From: an uncultured Spartobacteria bacterium
Lineage (GTDB): Bacteria > Verrucomicrobiota > Verrucomicrobiia > Chthoniobacterales > UBA6821
Length of the DNA: 63,586 nt
Direction: 5' to 3'
Assembly (NCBI GenBank): GCA_903868795.1
Contig: CAIPWR010000048.1
Span: 1-63,586, forward strand
The position numbers and the translations under genes are program-made. The notes under the pieces are model-generated. The model was not told the origin of the DNA. It ran no database searches and saw only the letters and a program-made list of their open reading frames with translations. Positions 1 to 8,962 of the stretch are shown piece by piece. Position 1 is the stretch's first letter. Every line of letters starts with the position of its first letter.

Positions 1-1
1 C

Positions 2-127
2 AGAACTTTCCAACTTTTGAGTATTCATCCCTTTGAGAAGGTTCCTATCCATGAACTACTTACAGAAACCGACTTCAAATCTTATATGCCTCAAGAAAAT
101 AACCAGTTGATGCTGTTAGACTTATAA
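2..127 (+). pseudogene. C-terminal end of an IS4-type transposase, cut by the window edge
   Basis: The first 41 codons of this frame are open and end in a TAA stop. The peptide contains HPFEKVPIHELL and ends NQLMLLDL. That pattern (an FEKxPI..LL segment, then NQL.LFD-like terminal residues) is typical of the C-terminus of IS4-superfamily DDE transposases. No catalytic residues are visible because the rest lies outside the window, so I cannot say whether the element is intact. It sits directly beside the carbohydrate-degradation locus, which fits an accessory region with past mobility. The family call rests on a short tail only. Confidence 0.5.
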
Positions 128-351
128 CCGGACGCTAGTGTCCCAATTTAGAAAACGCATGAAATGCTCCCCTTTGAAATATCGTAGAGAATCGGCTGAT
201 TGACAGTGCTCGGATATCACTCCAAATTTGCAAAATCAGGCGGGTATCAGATTGGCAAGGACGATGGCGTTTTTCATAAGCAGTTTTATTACAGTCTCTG
301 AATCCGAATTTATTTGTCGATAGATGGGGGAATGCGTTATCGAAAACATTG

Positions 352-2043
352 CTATTGGATCGGTTCTTTGACCCTTTCAAAAACCAGAACCCAATCCTGC
401 GGTGATGGAACATTTTTTTTGAAACTCACCGGCTTGGCCGTCGTGTCACCTGCTTTCGCTGTGGCTTTGATTGTTCCCTGGTCAAACTTCCGGCCCGTCG
501 CCGGATCGAAGTAGTAGGCATGCCAATCGACATCCGGCTCTAGATTCACAATCTCCGGACCATCCCAGTTGTATGGATTGCGACGCGGGAGGTAAATGAA
601 TCGCACCTCGCCTGGGATCCCGGCGGCATAGCAATTGGGTGCCCATTCCGGATGCGGCTCGAACCGCCACCACGGATATTGCTCCAGAAGTTTCTTGCCG
701 ATCCCCACCTGGGTTGAACCGGGATAGTTCATCCCTTCTTTCCAGGTCGTCCAGTCATAGGGCTGGCCATGCCATGCACCCCAATTTCCATGATCGCCTT
801 CCACTCCCGCAGGCCAGACCCCCGCCGCTCCATAGGTGTGGCCCGCCGCTCCGTTCAGCATATACATCCAGAAGATATGCCGCTGAATATCTCCGAATCC
901 CTGCTGCATGTGCCCCTCATAACATGTCTCACCACACAACACTGGCATGGTTGGCTTTTGTGCACAGACTGTGGTGAGAGCATTCAGCGTATCTTTCCCG
1001 AACAAGGCGTTTTCGCGGTGAAGCGCAATAATCATGTCGTAATCAATCACGGCGTCGTCGCCCGTTACGCCTTGGCGGAGTTTGGGACTGCCGACATGGC
1101 AAGTCAGTGGATGGTGGTAAGGGTCAATACTGCGCAGGTATTTTGCCACTTCAGCCCACGATCCCTTTCCCCATTTGGCTTCCTCCGGGATCTCACCGGC
1201 AAGAATCCACATCACCGGGTAAGCTCCGTAACGCGCAATCAGGTAACGCCAGTGCCGCTTGAGATTGACAGCCCCAAACGCTTTCATGCTGTCACAATCG
1301 CCTCGCCCCCATGCGCCGACGATCGCCGGAATAAGTCCCGAATCCACGAGATGTTTGATGCGTCTGTCCGCATACTCAAAATACTTTGGATTGATGACGC
1401 TTAAGTCCTTGGCCTGGTAAGGTTGGCCCCCTTCATTTTCCCAGCTTGGTTTGAAGAAATCTTCATCAGGATAAGGTCCACAGACAATCTGCACCACGGA
1501 GAATCCCTTGATCCTGCGGTCGGTGGTCAATTCCTGAAATCCTTCCCATGTCAGCCGTTTGGCCAACCCCTTCCACCAAGTGTCACCGAGCCAGAGAAAC
1601 GGCGTGCCGTCGGCGTGCTCGAAGTGATGATGATCCCCAGCCACGCGGAGAAATCCGTGCTGTAGCAGAGGATTCTTTCCAGTGTATCCAACAACCTGGA
1701 GCACATGCTCCTGTCCGTTCAGCCCGGCATCGGACTTGTCCGTGCTTTCAATGTGGTATTTGTATTCGCCTTGCGTCGGCGGCGCGAAACGAACCGTCCA
1801 TTTCCTTCCTCCCGCCCAGAAAGCCGGGACAATCCATTGTGTATTTCCCTGACTGAAGACGACATTGACCTCCGCTTCCTTAAAAGGGTTTGTGTAGTTC
1901 TTTGTGGACTCAAAGCTGGTTTCAAATACATCCCACTGACTACTCTGAGCAGACTGGTTGGGGGTAGTCGTATTGGCCTCAGTAGCAACCGCCGAAACAG
2001 TAAGTGCAGCGAGCAGTGCTGCGATGAGGTGAGGTGTTTTCAT
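352..2043 (-). CDS. Secreted DUF5060/DUF4038 glycoside hydrolase
   Basis: This predicted exported enzyme has 563 residues from the chosen start. Residues 1-20 form a signal peptide (MKTPHLIAALLAALTVSAVA). The frame stays open 18 codons further upstream, but those residues lack signal character, so I chose the internal ATG. A beta-rich DUF5060 domain (about 35-115) is followed by a TIM-barrel DUF4038 domain that begins near residue 138 (FLWLGDTWWKGL). Candidate catalytic carboxylates lie in WILAGEIPEE and VLCGETCYEG. The C-terminus (about 470-563) resembles the collagen-binding-like domain usual in this architecture. Relatives include GH140-like apiosidases and other plant-glycan enzymes, but the substrate cannot be read from sequence. 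It lies 35 nt downstream of the GH2 gene on the same strand and is probably co-transcribed with it. Confidence 0.8.
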   Translation of the reverse strand: MKTPHLIAALLAALTVSAVATEANTTTPNQSAQSSQWDVFETSFESTKNYTNPFKEAEVNVVFSQGNTQWIVPAFWAGGRKWTVRFAPPTQGEYKYHIESTDKSDAGLNGQEHVLQVVGYTGKNPLLQHGFLRVAGDHHHFEHADGTPFLWLGDTWWKGLAKRLTWEGFQELTTDRRIKGFSVVQIVCGPYPDEDFFKPSWENEGGQPYQAKDLSVINPKYFEYADRRIKHLVDSGLIPAIVGAWGRGDCDSMKAFGAVNLKRHWRYLIARYGAYPVMWILAGEIPEEAKWGKGSWAEVAKYLRSIDPYHHPLTCHVGSPKLRQGVTGDDAVIDYDMIIALHRENALFGKDTLNALTTVCAQKPTMPVLCGETCYEGHMQQGFGDIQRHIFWMYMLNGAAGHTYGAAGVWPAGVEGDHGNWGAWHGQPYDWTTWKEGMNYPGSTQVGIGKKLLEQYPWWRFEPHPEWAPNCYAAGIPGEVRFIYLPRRNPYNWDGPEIVNLEPDVDWHAYYFDPATGRKFDQGTIKATAKAGDTTAKPVSFKKNVPSPQDWVLVFERVKEPIQ

Positions 2044-2077
2044 ATACTGTGATTGGTAAATTGAATTCCCATAGGGA

Positions 2078-5059
2078 TCAGAGACGGATTCGGGCAAGTT
2101 CTGCTGGGGCTACATTCCAGCCCTCAATTCGGACAGACACTTCGTGTCCTTGGATTTTTTGGGAATCAAATTCTGCGGTCACATTCTTCGATTCCCCAGG
2201 GGTGAGGGAAATATAGTTGTCGGAATAAAACACAGGGGCTACCAGCTGACCCGTTAAAAGATCCACGAGCTTAATCCGCGTCATAAGGGCCACTCCGTTG
2301 GTGCCGTTTTGCAAATTGATCGAAAGTTTGCAGACATCTTTCTCCCGCTTTAGTGAAACGGTTCCAGTCGCTTTCACCTCATGCATCCCTGACAACGCTC
2401 GGTAGTCACCAATTTTACGGCTCTGCCAATAGAAGTTGTCAGACAAGCTCCTTCCTCTTGCGTCTTTGAGTTCCAGTTTAATGAAATAAGCGTCTGATAG
2501 ATCGTTCTTCGATTTTGTCGCATCGGAGTCTGCCTTATTCAATCGGAAGCAAGTGGTCGCCGCGTTGGCGGGGCAGCTCACCACGGCTGATTTTTGAGAA
2601 TACTCCTGTCCGTCCATCTGGTAGATTCGCGCCTGGACTTGCACCCCATTCAGGTTGGTAAATGTATTGTCGATGACTTTCACATTCCCCGAAACCATAT
2701 TCCACTGAATATGGATAGGCTCGCACGCCTTTCTACAGGCAAAGTACACGGCAGTCGGCTCGAAGTAGTAGTCGTAGGTGTTCCATGTCAACGAGGGCCA
2801 GACCGGATTGCTCATCCAGAGCATGATGCCTGAGCAATCATTCCACAACTTGTCGTTCCACCCCTCGAAGATGGCCTTGAATGTTTCCATGTTGACCATC
2901 TGGGCCTTGCGGCAGCAATCTTCGATACCTGTTGGTGCCCCATAGGCTGCAATTGCCTGTTCGGTGATCTTGCAAAAATAGGGACGAGGACTGTTGGCGA
3001 GGACTGTGCCTGTTCCCAGGATCATCGAGGTGAGTTCCGGTCGCATGAACCCGCTGTCATAAGCCCAGTCATGTGCTCCCCAGCCATCACCAATGGGCCA
3101 AAGTTGATCCCACGGCATCATGCGCCGCATACTCTCGACACATGGTATTGCCGGTGAGCCGACTTCGGTGCGCCAGCCTTTTGCCAGCTTCGTATAGAAT
3201 CGCGGCGTGAATGTTTCATAGGGGCCATCAGATCCCATTTCTGTCGAGTTATTGAGGTAGAGCCGCGTGCCGTCCAACTGTGAAACCAGTCCCGGCATCT
3301 TATCCTCCAGTCCCTTGCACGGACCGTCCTCATTGGCCGAACACCAGATGGCGACGCAGGCATGATTGCGCATCGCCAGTAGTTTGTCCCGGGCGTTTGC
3401 GAGGAACATTGGAACATTATCCGGCGGCCTGCCGTGGTTGGACCAGAATTCGTCAAACACCATCAACCCGTATTCGTCGCACAAGTCGTAGAAATCCTCC
3501 TTGGCCACATTGCCCAAGCAGTTGCGAATCATGGTGAAATTCATTTCTCGTTCCAACCGCAGTCGCGTTTCGAATCCCGCATGGTCGCACCGCAACATTC
3601 CTTCATCCATGCCCCAGTTGACGCCCTTGACCATGATCTTCCGACCATTACACAGGATGGTCTGCGGATCTTTGAGGTAAGTGAATTTCCGGATGCCAAT
3701 CTTTGACTTTTTGGTATCGGTAATGACTCCATTGTCTTTCTCGAAGCAAATCGTGAGATTGTAGAGATGTGGGTCGCCATAGCCATTGGGCCACCAGAGC
3801 TTTGGATTGGCTATGGAAAGAGAGGGCTGGGTTGTCTTGTCAATTGTGACCTCGATTTCTTGATTGGCCCCGACTTGTACCTTCTTCTCAAAGGCAATGT
3901 CGCCGATGCTGCCGCGCACTGTACCGCTGCACGAGGTCGCAGAGTTATTCCTTACCGATGCCTTGATTGTAAGGTCAGCGCGAGAAAGATCCGGGAGCAG
4001 GGGCAGTTCAGTAATGACAAACGGATTTGCGAGGGTGACATCACCGCTGGTGCTTAACCAGACCTTGTTCCAGACGCCGATGTTCCGGTCGGCAATGCAC
4101 GGTATCCAATCCCAGCCGCCTGATTCGACAAAACATGGGGCGTTGGGTTCCAGGAATCTACAGAAACATTCCTCGATGGACTTGGCTACTGAGTCGAGTG
4201 ATTTTGGCAATGGCTGAACCAGTATGGCAATGCAATTTGTTGCACCTGGCACGAGCTTTCCGGTGAGATCAAATTTACCAATTGCAAACGCGCCTTCCGT
4301 CGTGCCGACAGCAGAGCCATTCACAAAAATTTCCCCGCAGTGGTTAATGCCATCACAGTTCAACCAAATCCGTTTTTCTCGATAGCTTTCTGGAATCACT
4401 AATTCCATCCGATACCACCACTTACTTCGACAAAACCAATCGGACACCTGTTGCTGCTGATTCCCATAGAATGGATCAGGAATGGCCCCATCGTTCAGAT
4501 ACGAGGTCAGCACTGTGCCAGGCACGGTTGCAGGCAACCATCGGTGGTCATCAAAACCGATTCGGGAGATGACAGCGGCGTCATTCGTTTCATAGTTCTG
4601 GCTGACAAGCCGCCAGTTGCCGGAGAGATTCCATGTACCATCTCCTGCCGGAGGTGGAAGCGGAGCCGGCGTTGCCACTACCCCGCCACTGCCATACACC
4701 TCAAACTCGTTCAACTCGATGCCTTCGGGCAAACCCTGATCCTGCTCTGGACACCACAACCTGACATAGCGCTCCTTGACCGGCGTTAGTGGAATTTTAT
4801 CAACACCGCCTAGACAGTCCGATTTGATGGCAATATCCCGCCAATTTTCGACACGGCCTGTCTGTGGAGATGGTGCGGCATCGGTCGAAGCTTGAATCTG
4901 GTATTTCGCCGGGAAGAGACCTCCCCATTTCAACACAACCTTGTTGACCATGCACTCCGCTCCCAGATCCACCGTGATCCAGGTCTGATCGCTCACGTGG
5001 ATTCTCGGCAAACTGTGCCACTTGGTTTCGGGGCGTCCATCCGTGGCCATATGTCCCAT
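2078..5059 (-). CDS. GH2 beta-glycosidase with N-terminal discoidin domain; start and signal peptide are out of frame
   Basis: The open part encodes 993 residues. Residues 1-125 look like the rest of an F5/8-type C (discoidin) carbohydrate-binding domain (GHMATDGRPETKWHS...). A GH2 jelly-roll (about 140-335), a GH2 Ig-like domain (about 345-470) and a TIM barrel follow. The probable acid/base Glu is in IWCSANEDGP and a candidate nucleophile is in CVESM. The architecture fits beta-mannosidase or exo-beta-glucosaminidase-like GH2 enzymes. In-frame codons upstream of 5059 (to 5143) still encode discoidin-like sequence, including LALNRAAYTSGSADWIN, but no start codon fits. A perfect signal peptide lies at 5249 in another frame (separate entry). 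The gene is therefore either frameshifted or affected by a one-base sequence error. Confidence 0.75.
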   Translation of the reverse strand: MGHMATDGRPETKWHSLPRIHVSDQTWITVDLGAECMVNKVVLKWGGLFPAKYQIQASTDAAPSPQTGRVENWRDIAIKSDCLGGVDKIPLTPVKERYVRLWCPEQDQGLPEGIELNEFEVYGSGGVVATPAPLPPPAGDGTWNLSGNWRLVSQNYETNDAAVISRIGFDDHRWLPATVPGTVLTSYLNDGAIPDPFYGNQQQQVSDWFCRSKWWYRMELVIPESYREKRIWLNCDGINHCGEIFVNGSAVGTTEGAFAIGKFDLTGKLVPGATNCIAILVQPLPKSLDSVAKSIEECFCRFLEPNAPCFVESGGWDWIPCIADRNIGVWNKVWLSTSGDVTLANPFVITELPLLPDLSRADLTIKASVRNNSATSCSGTVRGSIGDIAFEKKVQVGANQEIEVTIDKTTQPSLSIANPKLWWPNGYGDPHLYNLTICFEKDNGVITDTKKSKIGIRKFTYLKDPQTILCNGRKIMVKGVNWGMDEGMLRCDHAGFETRLRLEREMNFTMIRNCLGNVAKEDFYDLCDEYGLMVFDEFWSNHGRPPDNVPMFLANARDKLLAMRNHACVAIWCSANEDGPCKGLEDKMPGLVSQLDGTRLYLNNSTEMGSDGPYETFTPRFYTKLAKGWRTEVGSPAIPCVESMRRMMPWDQLWPIGDGWGAHDWAYDSGFMRPELTSMILGTGTVLANSPRPYFCKITEQAIAAYGAPTGIEDCCRKAQMVNMETFKAIFEGWNDKLWNDCSGIMLWMSNPVWPSLTWNTYDYYFEPTAVYFACRKACEPIHIQWNMVSGNVKVIDNTFTNLNGVQVQARIYQMDGQEYSQKSAVVSCPANAATTCFRLNKADSDATKSKNDLSDAYFIKLELKDARGRSLSDNFYWQSRKIGDYRALSGMHEVKATGTVSLKREKDVCKLSINLQNGTNGVALMTRIKLVDLLTGQLVAPVFYSDNYISLTPGESKNVTAEFDSQKIQGHEVSVRIEGWNVAPAELARIRL

Positions 5060-5119
5060 GTTGATCCAGTCGGCTGAGCCCGAGGTATAGGCGGCGCGGT
5101 TCAGCGCGAGATTATGATC

Positions 5120-5249
5120 CTGTTCTCCCCCCGTGAGGCGTTGCTAGGGGGGTGGGGGAGGGCGCAGGGTCAGCAGGAGCATTGGTCTCTCCGGCTAAGA
5201 GCGATGATGCCGTAAGGGCGATGCCAAAAAACCTAAGCAAAGAGATCAT
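5120..5249 (-). other. Displaced signal peptide and frameshift point of the GH2 gene at 2078-5059
   Basis: On the minus strand, ATG at 5249 opens MISLLRFFGIALTASSLLAG, a clear Sec signal peptide. A Pro/Ala-rich linker follows (PADPAPSPTPLATP) and the frame then stops at TAA. The discoidin/GH2 frame is offset by one base. It has an in-frame TAG at 5146-5144, so the frames can only be joined between 5143 and about 5125. A run of six C (G on the coding strand) at 5127-5132 lies exactly there. Removing one base gives ...TPHGGEQDHNLALNR..., a natural linker-to-discoidin junction. Confidence 0.8.
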
Positions 5250-5309
5250 TGTTATTATAGGGTTATGAAGATAGGTGCGGTGGTAGAGCGGGGGAGGGAA
5301 AAAGCATTT

Positions 5310-8300
5310 CTAAGGAGCTACGAGTCGGAAGGCCCAAGAGCCGAAAGCTCCTTTTTCCCGTCCCACGAGCCCCATGATGACAAAGCGGCCAGAGTGAGGA
5401 TGAGTGAAGGGATAGTAGGTGGGCCTGAGTCCGTCTGGTTCGGCAATTTTCAGGGTCTCATCAGGAGGTGTCGTTGGCGGAGTTGCTGAGGCTCCGGGAT
5501 CTTTATCGTAGAACCAGAGGTTGACTTGTTGCAGTTTATTGGTTGGCGGTGTCGCGTTAAACCAAGGTCGTCCAAAGACGACTCCTCGCGAGGGGAGAGA
5601 TTTTCCATAATCACTCCAAAGCATGATGGGAGCAGGCGCGGTCTTTGTCTCTTGGGGCTTTGTTTCGGATGGCGCCACGGCAGGAGCATTCGTAGCGACA
5701 AGATCAGAACTCCATAGGCCAGTAAAAATATCGCCTCTGAGTCTTTTGTAATGATCCTTGGAGGGCAGACTTGGCATGTTGATAGCTGTAGGAACAGGCA
5801 GAAAGATCAGCGGCTTCGGTGGTTGCCCCACATGAATCATAGCGGAGGTTTCCCCTTCTTGATTGGGAACACTCACGGAGATTTTGTGATCGCCTGGAGT
5901 TAATCCCGTGAAAGATACCGTCGTCTGCCCAGGTTGAGTTCCCTTCAAATTGAGATGAACGAAACGGTCTAGTTGACCATCAACCTTCACCGCAAGAGGC
6001 CACGAAGTGTAGCGATCGCTGGAGGTTCCGGTATTTACACAGGAGATGGCTACTGTAGGAAGATGACGACGATCAGGGGCCTGAGTTACGGATAGGATCT
6101 TAATGGAAAGAGGAATACTCACTCCTGTGGTTGCAACGATTTCCTTGGGGATCACATTGAAACCCTCAACCATGAGATGAGGTTCCGTTTTTTCCAAGAG
6201 AGCTGTGCGGAAGCTGAGGGAAAGGTCTCGCTTCTCATGAGGCATCAGGGTGAGTGCATTATCCGACCAGAAGCTTGGGAGGACTTCCTGTCCCTGTGCG
6301 CCTTTGAGTACTTCCACCCAGACATTGGCTGCTGGTGTCGAGGAGGTATTTTCGACGGTGATCGAATACGAAGTCTCAGCATCTTTGGTTTCCTGTTTTG
6401 TGACCGTGGCTGTCACAGTTGCTGGAGCCAGCGTCTGCATCGTCGTCCAAACCTGATCCTTTTGGACCCAACGGACATCGCGATCCTGCACCACTCCATT
6501 AGTATCGGTAAGAGTGAGAGCGAGGAAGTGGAGTTTGTCATCATTAAACTCTTCTGCGAGTGATCCCACCGGAGTCGTCGCATCAGCCAAGGCATCGACC
6601 ACAAATTCTTTGGTAAATTCTGTCGCACCTGTTGGACTGACAATCTCAGCTTTCACCTTGAGTTTCTGCGGAACGGACAGCGTACTCTCCAACTGTAGTG
6701 CATTGTCATCAAGGCTGTGCTGGATATGTAGCGGTTTGCAGGCGGCCTTCATTCCATAATACCCCGCATTGGGTCGCAGATACCAATCCCACAACTGGTA
6801 GGGCATACTTGGCCAAGCGGTATTGACCTTCCACAAATGCGTGCCTGCATTATACGGGCGTCCCTTGTTGGCCGCCTCGTAAATAGCACGGTAGCTTGCC
6901 CCAGTATAGAGATCGGCTACCCAGAGATATTCAGCAAGATCTGGCATCGGCCCAAAGTTTTTTCCAATTTCTGAGTGGGTAACATTAATGAAAACATCGG
7001 TGCCATCGTGGAAGCCGAAGGTTTTATTGAACGGAAAATCCAAGTCGTTCGGTTGATTCCAATCAGGAATGGCCTTGGCCACAGAATTCATCGGCATGAA
7101 GCAGGCCAGGCCGATTTCGTTTTTGCTGGCATTGCCGTGGTTATACATCGAGAAATAATTTTTTATCGGCACCCACCCATAAGGGCCATGAGACTGCATA
7201 TGAGGATTCGGTGCCCATGTGTCGTCGGCTGCCATACTGCAAGGTACCCAAGGACGGGTTCCATCCATTGCTGGCAGGATAAAATTCTGCATTGGTCTGG
7301 CCCAGTTGGCCTTGGGAGCGGTTTCGTTTTCTCCCTCCCAGAGCATCAGGCTGGGATGACTCCTCATGCGATCAATCGTATCGGTCATGTTCTCAATCAT
7401 CACCTGAGGATCTCCATGATAACCTTGGATAGAGGTGCTGGCCAAATCCTCCCAGACCAGTAGGCCGTTGCGATCGCAGGCATCGAAAAATGCTTCGGGC
7501 GGCATGATGCTACAGCCATTAACACGAACAACCGTATGGTTTCCTTCGGCCATCAAACGCACTTCGTCACGATAGCGTTGAGCACTCCAACTCAACAGGG
7601 TGTCGGCTATCCAAGCTCCACCAGTGAGTCGGATGGTACGGCCATTGCAGAGAAACGCCCTGCCTCCGCTTGGGAGGATGTAGCTTCCGACAGTGCGCAC
7701 ACCCAGAAGTGAGGAGGCAGTGCCCGAGACTTTCCCGTCAACCGTAGAAGTGACTGTCAGTTTATAGAGGGGGTGATCTCCATAAGTGACGGGCCACCAG
7801 ACATGGGGATTAGCAATCACCAGTTCGTGATGATCCGAGGGGTGGAGAATGAACTCATGCCGACCTGGCGCGGCATCTAGAGTTGTCTGCATCTCGATGA
7901 CCGAGGCCTGGAATCCAATCGGCTCGATTCGCACCGTGAGTGTTGTTGGGACGGTGGCCATCGAGGCATTGTCGAGATAGCCTCGCACTGTGATGGGGGC
8001 ATCTGCATTCGGCTCCCAGTGAGGATCAACGAACCCAGCCGGATCGCGTACAGCGACGGGGCCGGTCGCCTCGACCCAGACATGTTGCCAGAGGCCGATG
8101 TTGCGGTCGCGCACGCTCGGAGTCCAATCCCAGCCAATGGTCTGATACATCGTGACATTTTTTAAAATGTCACCATCGCCACCATTCGAACCAAATGCGC
8201 CATGCAGGCCGTCGAGTTGCTCAAAAAGCGGATCGCCAGGAAAATCCAGCGGATGAATGCGGACTGCAAGAGTATTTACTCCGCCGATCTTAGCTTCCTT

Positions 8301-8906
8301 AGTAATGTCAAAGCGGAAGCGTTCAAACATTCCCACAACATCCTTGGCATCGGCGATTTGTTTGCCGTTGAGCCAGATATCGGCGCGGTAATTGATGCCA
8401 TCGAGATGAAGCCAGATTATTTTTCCCTGATCGTTAGCAGGAAGCTGGAATGAGGTGCGGAACCAGTATGGCCGGTCAAAGGGATTGGAATGATCGGGAA
8501 GATGACTGTATTTGAGCAAATCATAACGCTTATTTTCGACTTCATTGACATCGGGAATTTTCATCATGTTGGTGCCGATGATCGGATCAGGATAGATGCC
8601 GTGGCGCACCAAGGTCGCAAGAGGGGTGGTGGGAACCGTGGTTGGATACCAGTCGGAGACCGAAAATGATGGGGATGAAAACTTCTCGCCATGATTTCCG
8701 GCAATGGCCTCTTCCTTCATCTGCCAGTTGTCATGCAGGACGATGGCGTTGGATGAAACCGCTCCGAGCGGCTCGGCATCCACCGCAGGGAAAGAGATAA
8801 CGGGAGTGGCAGTTGAAGCGGAACGCGCCGAAATCCCTCCCATGACGCAGAGAAAAGAAAGGAGAAGGGAGATGCTTTTAGTGAGGCTTGAGCACGGGGG
8901 GATCAT
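5310..8906 (-). CDS. Large secreted GH2 beta-glycosidase
   Basis: This 1198-residue exported protein starts with MIPPCSSLTKSISLLLSFLC, a plausible signal peptide. A GH2 sugar-binding jelly-roll lies at roughly 55-290 (YWFRTSFQL, IIWLHLDGIN, NIGLWQHVW). Ig-like and TIM-barrel domains follow (about 300-760). The conserved Asn-Glu acid/base appears in LWEGENETAP and a candidate nucleophile Glu in VTHSEIGKNFG. About 350 further residues include Ig/CARDB-like segments ending near HVGQPPKPL, and then a poorly recognised C-terminus. It is longer than a standard beta-mannosidase (about 850-900). It heads the leftward gene group, 53 nt from the divergent GntR gene, and so is probably regulated by it. 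The substrate is unknown; a beta-mannoside or glucosaminide is a family-based guess. Confidence 0.78.
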   Translation of the reverse strand: MIPPCSSLTKSISLLLSFLCVMGGISARSASTATPVISFPAVDAEPLGAVSSNAIVLHDNWQMKEEAIAGNHGEKFSSPSFSVSDWYPTTVPTTPLATLVRHGIYPDPIIGTNMMKIPDVNEVENKRYDLLKYSHLPDHSNPFDRPYWFRTSFQLPANDQGKIIWLHLDGINYRADIWLNGKQIADAKDVVGMFERFRFDITKEAKIGGVNTLAVRIHPLDFPGDPLFEQLDGLHGAFGSNGGDGDILKNVTMYQTIGWDWTPSVRDRNIGLWQHVWVEATGPVAVRDPAGFVDPHWEPNADAPITVRGYLDNASMATVPTTLTVRIEPIGFQASVIEMQTTLDAAPGRHEFILHPSDHHELVIANPHVWWPVTYGDHPLYKLTVTSTVDGKVSGTASSLLGVRTVGSYILPSGGRAFLCNGRTIRLTGGAWIADTLLSWSAQRYRDEVRLMAEGNHTVVRVNGCSIMPPEAFFDACDRNGLLVWEDLASTSIQGYHGDPQVMIENMTDTIDRMRSHPSLMLWEGENETAPKANWARPMQNFILPAMDGTRPWVPCSMAADDTWAPNPHMQSHGPYGWVPIKNYFSMYNHGNASKNEIGLACFMPMNSVAKAIPDWNQPNDLDFPFNKTFGFHDGTDVFINVTHSEIGKNFGPMPDLAEYLWVADLYTGASYRAIYEAANKGRPYNAGTHLWKVNTAWPSMPYQLWDWYLRPNAGYYGMKAACKPLHIQHSLDDNALQLESTLSVPQKLKVKAEIVSPTGATEFTKEFVVDALADATTPVGSLAEEFNDDKLHFLALTLTDTNGVVQDRDVRWVQKDQVWTTMQTLAPATVTATVTKQETKDAETSYSITVENTSSTPAANVWVEVLKGAQGQEVLPSFWSDNALTLMPHEKRDLSLSFRTALLEKTEPHLMVEGFNVIPKEIVATTGVSIPLSIKILSVTQAPDRRHLPTVAISCVNTGTSSDRYTSWPLAVKVDGQLDRFVHLNLKGTQPGQTTVSFTGLTPGDHKISVSVPNQEGETSAMIHVGQPPKPLIFLPVPTAINMPSLPSKDHYKRLRGDIFTGLWSSDLVATNAPAVAPSETKPQETKTAPAPIMLWSDYGKSLPSRGVVFGRPWFNATPPTNKLQQVNLWFYDKDPGASATPPTTPPDETLKIAEPDGLRPTYYPFTHPHSGRFVIMGLVGREKGAFGSWAFRLVAP

Positions 8907-8944
8907 GGATGTATTTCATACTTGCCTATTTTACTCAGCGCAAG

Positions 8945-8962
8945 CATTTGTATAAACAAATG
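8945..8962. promoter_or_regulatory. Candidate operator: perfect 7-bp inverted repeat at the GntR start
   Basis: CATTTGT-ATAA-ACAAATG is a perfect palindrome with 7-nt arms and a 4-nt centre. It lies in the divergent gap between the GH2 gene (start 8906) and the GntR gene, and overlaps the latter's ATG at 8960. Its position is right for autoregulation plus control of the divergent glycosidase genes. Binding by the GntR protein is inferred. Confidence 0.45.

Noticed and set aside
135..413. 92-codon minus-strand frame near the left edge
   Set aside because: No recognisable sequence and it overlaps the end of the DUF4038 gene. The region 128-351 otherwise shows nothing I can support.
769..1404. 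211-codon plus-strand frame
   Set aside because: Antisense to the DUF4038 glycosidase; no family features.
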